Of a DNA stretch of 64,000 nucleotides, positions 51,661 through 64,000 are shown piece by piece. The position numbers and the translations under genes are program-made. Positions within the stretch are counted from its first letter, which is position 1, and every line of letters starts with the position of its first letter. Under the pieces are notes generated by a model. The model was given only the letters and a program-made list of their open reading frames with translations, was not told the DNA's origin and did no database searches. Location: NCBI GenBank assembly GCA_023079485.1, contig CM041104.1, positions 8,044,864 through 8,108,863 on the forward strand. The letters are read 5' to 3'. This DNA comes from Archilochus colubris. Its lineage: Eukaryota > Chordata > Aves > Apodiformes > Trochilidae.

Positions 51661-54600
51661 TTTTATCCATGCATATAGCATGGAATTAACCTGGTGGCCT
51701 CCAGTATAGCACTGAGGGAGGCAAGGTGATTTTTCCCCATGTCAGGGACATAAAGGACCTCATATACAGATCAAAAGGAACGAGGAGATCTCTTACAAGA
51801 GTTACAAATTGTAAGGAATAGTAGTCTGAGGTGGTTTGTGTCACATCTAATGTCTGGGCTTGGACAGCACCTCTGTGGGGTCAGAGTCTTGGATCCTTGT
51901 TTGGATCAGGATGGGCTCCCAGGTTTGCTCTCCTCTGCATGAGGTTCTTGCAAGACAACTCCTTGTGTGACTCTGCAGAGGCTTTAGTACCCATTGGGGT
52001 GACAGTCCAGGCTGGCAGGCACAGGGTGCCATCCAGGTCAGATGCTGACTGACTCCTCTGCAGCTGGAAACATCTGGCTGATGTTTGCAGCACTGGCAGG
52101 TGAGGTGGCAGAGTCAATCCCTAAGTATGGGAATGGGCACAGCTGGGGGAGGGACAGAGTGAGAACTGGGCCTTCTTTTAAGACACAGTCTCTTCCCTGG
52201 CATGATCTTGCTCTGTGCCACCTCAAAGGCAATGCCTGCACAGAGCCACTCCAGCCCTAGAATGCTGAGGCACAGGAATAGATGCAAATGACAGAAAATG
52301 AGAATAAAAGAAATTAATATTTGACACATACAAGCATATGCACATAAATATAAATACATTTATATCTAAAATCAAATAGTTTTTCCCCAGAGTGAGTGAG
52401 CTGTATTTGCTGCTTGGGTTGTGCTGTCACGCGGGAGGATGATTGTAGAGCCCCTCAAATTACATCACAGCTTTTTACCCACACCAGTGCCACCCATTTT
52501 CCCACTGTGTCTAATGTTGATTAGGAAGGTCTCTGAAAGCTCAGCAGAGGAAAAAGCTAGAGGACAGAATTATAATAATGGAGAAAGACAAAGAGAAGAA
52601 AGGGAATAGATATTATCAGCATGTTACATTTTTCTGCAAGAAATCATATGGTATTAAGCTGTTTTGAATAATGCAACTGACAACTGTCATGAAGAAAAAT
52701 TTGCCAATGTTGGACTCCACCCTTATTATCCATATTTAGTTTGTATCTGACATAAATACAAACATTTTCTTGAAATGGGCCAGGGTTGAGATTCATCAGA
52801 AATTCAGTTATGCTGGGAAACCAATGGAAGGGTACACTGCTGCTTGAAGATCAGTGAGAAGTGACCCAGAAATGTTACCTGATTTGCCAAGAAGCTACTA
52901 GACTCCTGTTGTCCCTGCTGACCAGGTTAGAAAGGTTTTCAGAGAAGATGAAAATAGCCTATTGAAAAGGTGAGAAAGTATTTACAAATAAGCATAGGAG
53001 CCAAATAGTTCACTACTGATGGAATGGTGTAGTAGGGGATGGATTGTTGGACAGATAATGGTCACAACAAACCAAAGATCCTCTGTGGGTAATTTGTTCT
53101 CTTTATGAGCTCAGCAGGACTTATCTAAGGTGCTTTGCTACCTCTAGCAGTGCAAGATTAGGTCAAATAATAGAGCTATTGGGGTATTTTTTTGCCTGAA
53201 GAGGTTTTCATTGAAAATTGCTGATTATTTAAACCAATTTATTGTGAGGATATATGTCAGTTTTGAAAAAGTGTTTGTCAGAAAAATATCTTCAATTTTG
53301 AGGATATTTTCTGGTCAAAAGGGAGATAAAACTTGGAACCAATGGCAGGTAAGACACTCACCAGCAATGGAGATGTGAATTCAAATGTCTCCAGGACGTT
53401 GGATGCTTGTTAAAATTAATCTGTTGTAGGTTCTCCTTCTAAAGAACAAACAGAAAAAATAACAGAAATGGGAATATTTGTAGTATTTCTTCCATCACAA
53501 AAACTATTGGGTCTTTGGATTCTCTGTACCTGTTCTTGTTACACTGTGGTGAGGCAGGTTCTGCCCATTCCCTCATTGCACTTATGATGCTTACTGCCCT
53601 CTCTGTCCTTTGGAAGGAGAAAGGAGACACTGTCAAACAGTCACTTGGGTTCAGAAAATAAAAATATTTGTTTCTGATTTTGTTGCCAGGTCAAGCAGAA
53701 ATGTGGTGCTCTTATTTCCCTCTCAGCAGGCTCAGAGGTGTGCTAATGGATCCAGGAGACCACAGTGCTAAGTAAGTTGCAAATCACCCTCTGTCCACAA
53801 GCATGTCCTTGTCCAGCAGGTGGGAGGGAGCTGATACTCCCTCATCATGGTTATTTCAACAGCAACCAACATCTGTTACCACTCCTCTTTCTATCCTTGC
53901 AGTGGCCCACACAGAGGTTGTGAATAATTGAGGATGATTTGAAAAATAATAATTTTTGGGAACAGATTTCTGTGATTTGCAGCTATGAAGACACAGAGGC
54001 AATGTGTTCTCTTCCCCCAGACATTGACTTCTTCAGGGGAAACAGCACTGGTCCCTTCCCATGGGCACCACTGAACTCATGGATGTGCAGGTGAGTGCTG
54101 CCTTCAAGAATGTCTTCCTAAACCTGAGCTTCCTCAATACAAGAATAACACCCTTTTAGAATGATCATTTCGCTTTCTGAATCAACATTTATTTGATCAC
54201 TGTATCAATACTTGCCTGCAGATTAGCAATGAACTGGGGAGAAAATCTGTGGTATCTTCAGAAATAGTTTTGAATCAACAATAACAAAATCAGAATGATG
54301 GTCACTATTCAGGGAACAAACAAATCTTCACTTCAGAGTAAACATACTGAGAAAATAAACTAAACTGTCTAAATAGCTAAAATTGTCTGTTAGTCCAAAA
54401 TTCAATTAATCTCTTGTAGACCTCTGGATTACTCAGTGGAAAAGAGGAAAAGAAACAATAGAAATTACAATAAATAAATTTATGGAATAAGATGGTTCAG
54501 ATAATGTAAAGCTCTGATTTCAACTTTGCCTCAAACTGAGCAGAACCTGTTTCAAGTTCCAGAAAAATTTGAATTATTTTTTCTAGAAGTGAATAAAATT

Positions 54601-55730
54601 TCTGCCAGAAAATCTCCCAGATTAGAGTGGAGATTTTAAACAATATAGAAAGCAAAATGTTATAAGAGAGCATGAAAAGACATCAAAGGTTCAGGGAGTG
54701 AGGGAAGATTCTGAGATTCAAAAGATGTGGATTCAGTTTGAAGTCCTATTCCTGAGCTGCTTAGAGACTGGGCAGAATAGGTAATTACTATCATTTCTTT
54801 CAGCCTGTATTTATTTAGAATTTAAGAGAATCTAGCATCAGAGAGGTGCACACTGAATCCCTTGCTACTATTGTAACCTAACAACAATAATTGCTATTTT
54901 TTGTCTCTATGTGACAATTCTAACTTTACATTCTCAGGCTGAGAGGGTTTTTTCATCTACAATTTTACAATTATTCAGTAGCCTTGCAGATTAAGTGCCC
55001 AGCTCATTCCTACACGCTCTAATATTTGCCTGCAAATCAGACAAACAGGTACAAAAATCTGACTCAGCACACGTTTGGAGTTCGGAATTTTAACTCAATC
55101 TGAACCCACAAACCTTTTGAATTCCCTCCCTAGAATCAAAGGAAATGAAGTGCTGATGCTATTCTATTTCTGGGTTTTGGCTGACAGATAGCTGCAAGGC
55201 ACAGTGCTTGGTACTCACCCACTGAACAAGGTTTTGTTCCCAAGCAAACCAGCCCTGCACTTCAGTGGCTCCATCAGCTGCACATCTCCCCCTCTGTGCT
55301 GACAGTGCTTATGGACTCTGCTCGCTGTCTCTAACCCTGCCATCACGGTTGGAAAAACTGAATATATGATACCAAATTTTCATTTTTGCTCAGGGCATGA
55401 ACATTCCTCTTGCAGGGAATCCAGGGCACCCTGGGACAACATGCCTGCTGGCATCCTCGCAGGAGTCCCCGGGGAGCTCAGGTGTGTGCTCATGGCACAC
55501 ATGCCATTAGAGGGCAGTCACCACTGCTTCCAGGAGCCTCTCCTATCATCTGTTCCTCTGCCATGTTTAATAGGCTTTGTCTGGTTCAGGGCAAACCCCA
55601 TTAGGCATGAAAAGGCAGAGCTATGTAAAGGAACTTGCACTGACAGCCTGTTAAATGAATAAGATTCTGCAGGATAGCGGGATTCAGCTATTTTGGAAGA
55701 AAATATACACACAGAGACACACATTTTACA

Positions 55731-55778
55731 TCTTTTTCTTTCTTTCTTTCTTTTTTTTTTTTTTTTTTTTTTTTTTTT
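55731..55778. repeat. (CTTT)n and poly-T tract
   Basis: CTTT repeats run into 28 consecutive T. Read on the minus strand it is a poly-A tail followed by GAAA repeats, a form often left by retroposition, but no source element is recognised. Confidence 0.93.
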
Positions 55779-58700
55779 CAGTATAAAAATAGGATCTCAG
55801 ATTGCTGAATGTATTCTTCGCTGCACTCTGCTGTCATCCACTGCTAACACTGCAGTTGGGGTTTTCTCTATGTTGGCCCAACCACATTAAATAAAACTCC
55901 CATAACATTGTAAGCCACATACTTTTTGCCATGTCTTCAGATCATTTGATTTTAAAGAATTATACAAATTCACCCTGTAAAAAAAATGTGCTTGGAGTTG
56001 CAGCAATTATTCATGCAAGTGGCCAGGTGTGACTCTAAGAACTCACTTGTGCAAGCAGGAATTCAGCCTCTTCCAGAAGAGCAGCTCAAGCCTTGTGAAG
56101 CTTCACAGCTCAAGTCCAGGCCTTTGCTCTCAGTCACAGCTGGTGCCATCCATGACCATGTTTAATATGAGATAGGACTCTGCGAATGACAATGGAAAAG
56201 CATATTGTTTCAGATGTGCAGTTTAAATAATTTAAGCATCACATGCTGGTGATGTGAATATAAGGCAACTTTTGCACTTAAAATTTCTTTTTTGCTTAAA
56301 CCCATGGATAATGGAAGCTGGTTTTGCTGAGCTTTCCTATGCAGTGGATGGGATGAGTGTTAGAGTATGGCCACAACTCCCAATGAAGATGAGAGGCTCA
56401 AGAAAATGGGTCCTTTAAGCTCCTTTTTGTTTCTACAGATCTTGTCACCGACACTGCATGCAGCTGGTGTAGTTAAGATTAGGACTGCAATTATTTTTTG
56501 CTGACTCTGTCAGTTTGAGCTTTTCTAGCAGAATTTCTCTAGAGGGCAGTAAGGATTCAAAGCTGCCTCAGTATAAATATATATATATTTTGCAGAAATG
56601 ACAGATCATCTTTGCACAGCACTAAAGGTTACAAGAGTGGGTGCACATGTTGCAGTGTAGAGTAGAACAGCTAAAAGCACATAAAGCATACTGTACTCTC
56701 TTTCTTCTCATAACATCACCCATGCTGATATTTCATTGCACATTTTTATTCTAAATAACCTAAAGGATTCTGCTTTTAATCTTGATGAGAAAGGGCCTTT
56801 TTGTTAGGGAAGATTCATTTTGGATTAGTGGAGTGTATGCTAAAAAGAAGCATATTGGAAAAATAAGTCAAGGGTCTGAAAGGAAACCTTTGGTTAACAG
56901 GGGCTGAGACTTGAACTGCATCTATGACTCCTACCTACTACTTCCACAAAACTGGGGAGAGCAAACCTAGACCTAAGTCCAGACATGGTGTATGTGATTA
57001 TTCTTAGGCCCCAACATCATGTTTTACAATGGCAAATATGGGAATACCTGTTTAATGCCTGCTGGAAAGGGTAAAATGCCTGCTGGATTTTCACAGATTA
57101 GGTAGGCTTACTGGCAATAAAGACCTGAGGTCATGCTGAGGGTATGGAAGTTCTGGAGCTCTCTTGCATCATCCCCATCATCTCTGCACACCCTACTTGA
57201 AACTGAAGCAGTGAGGGCACCTAAGGGGATTAAATTCCTTTTAAAACCTTATAAATCTCATTTGTCACTGCAGAATACAGTGTGTGGTGAGTTCTAAGAG
57301 TTCCTAACTCTTTTCTTCTTGACTTGTCTGCCCATCTAGTTTTGAAGCCTCCAGAAATGAAGCAGAATGTATGAAGTTTTGTGGGTCAGGTTCTTTTAGC
57401 TGTCAGTGGGTAGCACCATAACCTCCCAGCCAGGAGGGTGAGAGGTAAAAGCATCAAGGTCTGTGCATGTATATTTTCAGTCCTGTGATGATTATCCTGC
57501 ACTAGTAGCACTGAGTTGATATATTTATAAGTTGCAGGAACAGAGCCTTTGTGCCTGCTCCAACAGACCTATTCTTTGACACTCCCATTCTTTTCTGTCT
57601 CTATTCCTATGGTTTTATGGCTTTGTCTTTTAAACCTGGAAAGCATCTGGAAGTGCTTTATAGTTCTTCCAAGACCACAGTCACAGACTAAAGCTATCTA
57701 CTGCATCTGCCAGTATGTCCAACTGGCCACAGTATCAAGTAAGAAGTGAGTATGATGTATACTGAAGTTCTTGCCCACATTGTACTTAATCTCACTGGGT
57801 TAGAAGAGCAGAAAATCCAGAGTAAGATTCCTGGCAAGGATCTGAGCAAGCTAAGGTTCAACCAGGGCACACCAAAGACCATGCAGGAGACAGGTGGCTG
57901 GAGAAGGCTACCAGCAATTATATCGTGGCCAATACTTGACAAAAAGGTGCCCCTACTTAAATTCTAAATGAAAGGTTTTTATTCGAGTTGGTGATACTGT
58001 GAATAACAAAAGATCTTTGTGTCATGCTGTGATATCTTTACATAACATAATAGAGGCTCTCTCTATTTCGATGTAATATCCATTTACCACTGATTTTAAA
58101 TGGGGCAGGTGTGGTTTAAATTTGAGCTGTGTTGTTTTCAGCCAGATGCAGGCAAGCTCACCTTTCTGCAGGTGCCTGCTTTGTCCATATAATGAGAGAA
58201 AAAGCTCAGAGGTACGAGAGGTATAACTAGACATGAACCTCTGAGATCCACTTCTAAACAAAATAGTTGAACCCTAAAATCTGAGTTCACCTAGGGGTGT
58301 GGACTTGGAGAACCTAACAGAAAATGTGATTTACAATCCAGTAATTCAGGGGGGTGAAGGGATTTCTTATCTCTGTTACAACAGTGAGGTTCCTCAAATT
58401 CAGTTTTCTCAGAAGTTCGCAACAGCAACTGCTTGCTAATTTTTTATTAATTTCCAAGGCACATGTAGAGATGAAGATGTGTCCATCCCCTCCTTTCTCA
58501 CCTTTGCTGTATTTTAATACAAATACCCTCCCTTCAGCAGCAGCTCCAGACTTCTCAACTACTTACATCTTAACTACTTAACCCAACTACTTGACCCATT
58601 GTCATTTCTTTCTCATCAGATCTCTGTGGGGACCGTGTTGCTGCTGGTCCCTGAAGGTTCCATGTGCAGACTGCTCCTGAGTGCAGCTGCCAAAGGATCT

Positions 58701-61152
58701 TGGAGTCCCTGGATTGCTGCCGTGTACCCCAGGCAGGGACTTCACCCCCAGCTTGGGGAAGGGCTCAATATAAGAGACGGTGCCTCTGCACTTCCCAGGG
58801 GAGTGGTTCACACACCAGCCGTACTGTGCTGTCATGTTTTGAGAACTTCAAACGTGTATCATCATCAACATATGGGCAAGTGTTATGCCAAAAATTGAAG
58901 TCTGGGGCAAAAATATCAGTGGGGCACTTTAAACAACCAACCAAGACAAAACTTTTCAAAACAAGGAGTTCAAACAGAAAATTGGAATGTTATGAACAAT
59001 GTGAGAGTGGGCTAGATTTTATCGTAAGATTATGTTTTTAAGGAATACTAAATTTAGGATCTAAAGATGTTCATGCTTGAATATATTTAAATAATTACTC
59101 TGTAAAATATTCATCCTACAATCTGTATTCTTGCTTTTCAGGTGTCTTAGCATCTAACAAATCTGTATTCCTGACCTTAAAAAGTATGTTTCTTGCCTGA
59201 AACAAATTTAAACAGTAATGTAAGATGCCATAAAACTTGAAACCTCCTATGTCAAGACAAGAGGAGATTCATTCAAGATAATTCTTTCTATGTTTGCAAG
59301 AGAGTTTGGTGGGTTTTAGCTCAGCTTCATTCAGCATTTTCACCTGAGACCTCTTCTCTTTCCTCTCGCTGGCCAAGTATACTCTATTAGGCTGATGTTG
59401 TGGCAAGCATATTTTATGTGTGGGCTGACTATTATTGTAAGCAGCCCCCAGCTCATTTTGGACTTGGTGCTCTGATAGTTCTCCTGGTGGAGTTTTTTGC
59501 ACTTGATTTATGGAACTATACTGAAGATTTGATCTCACATAAAAAAAATCAGGGTTAATTTACTAAACCCTCACTACTTGAAAAGGTGCTCCATAGTAGA
59601 AATGACACCAGGAATGGTTTCCCAACCCATGGATAGGTTTTGAAGTTAGAACTTTCCACAACAACAATGAGATAGAATAGACACTCCTCTAGGGTTTTAA
59701 TGAAAAATGGGTCATAGCCCTGTGGCTTGGTTCTCACTAGGGCACCCAAAGCAACAGCTACACAATGGTAAAAAAAACAACTGTCCCCTTTTCACCCAAC
59801 ACTTTGCATGTGATGAAGGTCATCATTGTGTCTTTACATCAAAAGTACCTGGGGAACCCTGTGAGGTTATCCAGTACAAGCAGTGAGATTCATAAATAGG
59901 GTTAGAAGTACCCTTTCAAAGGAGGAACATCCACCTAAAATAGATCTATTTTAAAGGCAGTGCCCCAAGAGCAATTGCTGTTTGGGATCTTCAATATAAT
60001 TCAAAGCACACTGTCTCCCAGAAAAAGCTTTTAGTTAAGGGGCTATGATTTTAAGAAGGCTTTATACCCCATATGTGCACTATGGATCATGGGACTAGGA
60101 AGCAGTAAAAGTTGAGCACAGCTAGTATAGCAGAGACTGACAGCATTATGACTTTTATCAGTTGGGTGACAAATAAGTCCAGTCTTAGTAAGACAGCTAA
60201 GCCCATATGACCATACTCCTATGCCACAGATTTATGGTACACACTCCACCCTATAAAGCAATTGTTTAGAAACCAAGGGTTTGAAAACTGTTCGGTCAAG
60301 TAGTCCTTGTTCTCAAGTTCCATAGACCTTCCTTTGCTTTAGCCAGAGCAGTCCCCCCAAAAAAGAGATCCAGGCCAACAAACATTGAGCCTTTCATGTC
60401 ATAGGGCAGCCCAGCTTGCCTTGCAGAAGTGTGTAAAATGATAAACATTACAAATTAATAATCTGGAAGATACATGGATTGGCAGAGCAGACCTGGACCA
60501 GCCCACTCTTGGCTCTACCAGTGACATCTTCTATTGCTCATGCCTCTGTTCCCCCACCTATATAACTGCATAGGTAAAGCTATTTGGCAAAGCCCTTTTA
60601 GAATTGTAAATTAAAAACATGTAAATGCCAAAGATTGTTGTAATGAAAAGTATTTTCCTGGGCTATTCAGAAGCAGTGGGAAATACATATTGGACACTCC
60701 TCCTGGAGTGTTATTGCAGTGGCACTTTTACAGCAAGAGTGCTTTCCTGCAAAAATATAAAGGCTTGAAAGGATAAAGTAGATCAAGTTTAGTGGTTCAG
60801 GATCAGTCAGTTACTCAATGTTACTGCAGTTAGAAGGAGGTGAAAGGAAGATGGGTGATTTCAGAAAGGTACCTACAGGGAGATGTGTGCCAGGATTCAA
60901 GCCTGGTGATTCATAAGCTGTTCGTCAGAAGCTGTTAAATATCTGCTTTTTGCCAACGCTCACTGTTTCAGTCTGCCAAAGATACTGGATAAACAGTCGC
61001 TGTAAAAAATTTATAGTTTCTCCGGGGAAAACAAAGGCTTTTTGTGGCATAATACAACATCATAAATTAAAACTTTTTTTTAAAATTAAGAAGTTACATC
61101 ATGTTTTGATGTAATGTGATGTGGCAGGTCATGCTTTTAATTTTAATAAGCT

Positions 61153-61169
61153 TAAAAAAGAGAGAGAGA
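61153..61169. repeat. Short GA repeat
   Basis: AAAAAAGAGAGAGAGAT purine tract. Confidence 0.85.
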
Positions 61170-61823
61170 TTGAGATTTGGGCATATAAATATTGTTTCTG
61201 AACCTATAATATCTCTCGTTGGAGGCTAGTGAAACAGGTTCACCTCTGCCATCTGGGTTCAAAGTCTTATTTCAGGAAAACAATTTGAAATGACTTCTGG
61301 AGGTGTTGGCATCCATTAATAAACTGAATTCCCATTCCACAGACCTCCCAGGAAACTGCCAAACAGCATTAGCACTTTTATAGTGTTTGTCATACTTAGG
61401 TATTGCTGCAGTTTAAACAGCACTGTCATCTCCAGCTTACCTTTTTTGAAGTGTCCTATAACTTGCATGTATCTTCAGTTTTAAAAATTGCAGTAAGAGA
61501 GACCTAGGATTGTATTTTAGCAGAGCCTACAGTATGTACCTACTGATTTCAGGAGCACTTGCAGGACTCCAAGTGCATCCTTGAATAGTAGGTGCTTAAA
61601 CAGAGGCATCTCACCTTGGCATTTAGAACTGAAACCCATCATTTAGCAGTCACTTGAGGATGAAGGTCTTTCTGGCATTGTAGGGGTATGACAGAGAGCA
61701 GAATTCATGTACCTTTAAAGCGTTGTGCGCTTTCAGCACACCTAAGACTAGGCCTGCAATTAGGTACAGAAAAGCTTTCTAAGGCATGAACAGTAGACCT
61801 GAGTCCTCTTTTCTGTTTCAGAC

Positions 61824-61840
61824 AAAAAAAAAAAAAAAAA
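61824..61840. repeat. Poly-A run
   Basis: Seventeen consecutive A. Confidence 0.95.
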
Positions 61841-64000
61841 GGGTCATTTGTTTTTCTGCATGAGCTAGCACAAGAGGGATATTATCTTTGATTTTAACCT
61901 TTGGTCATTGCTACAAGAAATGTAAAAAGTCTGGCATATTGCAGGACTACCCAAAGGGGAAATAATCACCTATTCAGCATTTCACCCTCTGAATTTTATT
62001 AATTTTTCTTTTACCTCAGTCACTTAAAGATGTGGCCTGAACCCTGGATTTATTTATTCATATCTGACATGACTTTCCTAGATGGCCACTGCTCTGTTCT
62101 CACTTACTTGGTTTGATTTCACCACACGTGACTGCTGGAAGGGGATTGCCCTCGTCGCACATTGGCTTTGGCTGCAGAGGGATCCTGGAGCTCTCACTTC
62201 CTCCCTTGGCAGAAACTTGGCACTTTCTGGAGGAGTCTTGCATAAGCCTTGGGAAAATGAAATAGGAAATGACTACTGTAGCACAGCTGAGTAATGTGGT
62301 TCATTTCAAGCCCACTCAAACAACCACCTCATCCTTTGCTAAGCCTGAATTGGTTTGGGGCTCTTTAGAGCACTTGCCTTTCATTCTCCTTTCTGATTTC
62401 TCTTTTCAGTTCTCTTATGTATATTCCTAATAGTTAATTTTTCCATTCTATCTCTCACTTTTATATTTTTAATTGTATTCCGAATAGAGGAGACAGGGTG
62501 ACCCATTGTCCTCAGAAGTGACATCTAGTCTCTGACTTGACTGACAGGAGGTACCATTAGAATAAGCATTCCTTCTCCAACTGAGACTATCCATGTTAAC
62601 GTTTCTGTACTCTGGGCTATATATTTGATCTTACATAGCTGTAAATGATGAGTGACTCCATCAAAGTCAGAGGCATCACTCCAGGTTTAACACAGCAGAG
62701 GTCAGCTCAGATCCCTGCTTTCAGGATTTCAGATGTCTCACAAGTATTGCTGGGCACTTCTGTCATTCTGCTGTGTATGTGGTTAAAGTGAGCTGGCAAA
62801 AGTACCTGGTATCTGAGCTTCTCACAAGGATCATCGCTTTGAACTTCTTGAAGACCAGGTTCATGCTGGCATTTGAACTTGGCTATAGAGACAGAAGTGT
62901 ACAGCATGTTACTATATTGTAAATCACATCAGGGCAATACCAAAACACAATAAAAGTTAAACAAAACATCTGAAATAATTTTCTCTGGGTGCACAGAGTA
63001 TGTCTCCTTGGGGTAAAGCTGATCTTTCAATTCAGAGTTCACACAGAAGTTAAACTACTGGAGACAGAGAAAGTTCAGCATAATCAGCTGAAAACAACAG
63101 ATCAAGATTAAGCATTACCACAGTTAAACTGCAACTAGGAAAAAGATTTTGCCTTCAGTTCCACAATCTTAAACTAATATTTTATGACTGGTTTCTGTAC
63201 TGGTAAGTTCTTTACATCAGAGAAAAGCTAGGAATGTTATGGAGAAGGCTGAATTGTTAGAAGAGGGCTCTGTGGGAAGGGAGGAGGAATGCATAGTTTT
63301 GATTCATATGAGAAGGAATGTGCTCGCTAGGAATAAAGTTTACAAAACTAATTTCAAGAGTTACAAAACCACAATAAGATCAAAACTTGCATGATCAGTC
63401 TAACTGTTGGAAAACAGAGTAAGCAGCTGCACAAATTGGTACGGAGGGAAAGTGGAGAGGGTCAGGGGTGGAGGAGCATTTAAATCTCTTTGTAACTGAT
63501 AGAAAACAGAAAAAAGGTTTTTAAGAAATTCATACTTTGTATTCTCTTAGATAATGAGGACATAAAACGTCTGGTTCTCATCTTTTTTACACTTATGTAA
63601 AATTAGGATCAACTCAACAAGTTAATGGAGTTACATAGGTTTAAATCTGGCATAAGTGAGATAAGAAACAGGCCCATCAGTTCATTAAGAACTTCATTAA
63701 CTGTGACTGGAATATCTTGCAAAGCCTGTGTTCCTGCAAATAAAAACATGCTTTTGAGGCCATAGGAAGGTATTCTGCACGCCCTAATGCATATACAAAT
63801 AGCTGCCTATCTTGCAGTCAAAAGCTAGAGGGCTCTGCATAGTTACATCTGGGTGTGGGTGAGGATTTATTCATACAGTCACAGGATTTGTGTCTCTAAC
63901 AAGATTGATGCAAAGGCAGGTGGGTCTAACCCATCAGCAGGAACAAACTGAGCACAGGATAATATGCATAGGTCTGCATATTTCCATTTGTCATGACTTC

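Larger units (their letters stand above)
50001..64000. other. Intergenic DNA upstream of ZFP64, part 3
   Basis: Contains a possible hAT end at 51611, a CTTT/T-rich tract at 55731-55778, two CTCF-like motifs near 55.5 and 56.5 kb, and a GC-richer segment at 58630-58835. No gene recognised up to the window edge. Confidence 0.7.

Noticed and set aside
1..64000. tRNA genes, CRISPR-like arrays, viral or retroviral genes
   Set aside because: No B-box GGTTCGANTCC with cloverleaf context, no regularly spaced repeats, and no reverse transcriptase, gag or other viral motif in any frame.

Overview
The window is vertebrate nuclear DNA holding one recognisable protein-coding gene, a complete minus-strand copy of ZFP64 (zinc finger protein 64). 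Six coding exons between 21033 and 11701 splice into a 690-residue C2H2 zinc-finger transcription factor. All ten splice sites obey the GT/AG rule. Evidence for a vertebrate is the gene itself, the long non-coding flanks, and an unmethylated-type CpG-rich promoter in otherwise AT-rich DNA. The compact introns (463 to 3833 bases), sparse interspersed repeats, absence of any visible Alu- or L1-like sequence, and the A/C-rich low-complexity patches suggest a bird or other sauropsid. That last step is inference; no species can be named from what is here.

Layout: 1-9261 is non-coding DNA downstream of the gene. 9262-11700 is the probable long 3' UTR. 11701-21033 holds the coding exons and five introns. 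About 20590-21460 is a CpG island with the promoter, 5' leader, exon 1 and intron 1. From 21461 to 64000 there are about 42 kb without a supportable gene. The right flank carries only simple repeats, one possible hAT transposon end, a few candidate regulatory motifs, and short chance ORFs.

ZFP64 organisation: exon 1 gives the extreme N-terminus. Exon 2 carries a divergent C2HC-like finger and a Thr/Gln-rich stretch. Exon 3 is a linker ending in the first cysteines of finger 1. Exon 4 (63 nt) completes finger 1, exon 5 holds fingers 2-4, and exon 6 holds fingers 5-10, a basic linker and the Ser/Thr/Pro/Gln-rich C-terminal region. All four internal exons are multiples of three and all introns are phase 1, so the gene can lose or gain internal exons in frame.

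I found no tRNA, rRNA, CRISPR array, intact mobile element, viral insertion or second gene, and no sign of a novel multi-gene system. The most useful second-look items concern ZFP64 expression: an overlapping upstream ORF, an intron-2 read-through form, a weak exon 4 donor and a promoter minisatellite.
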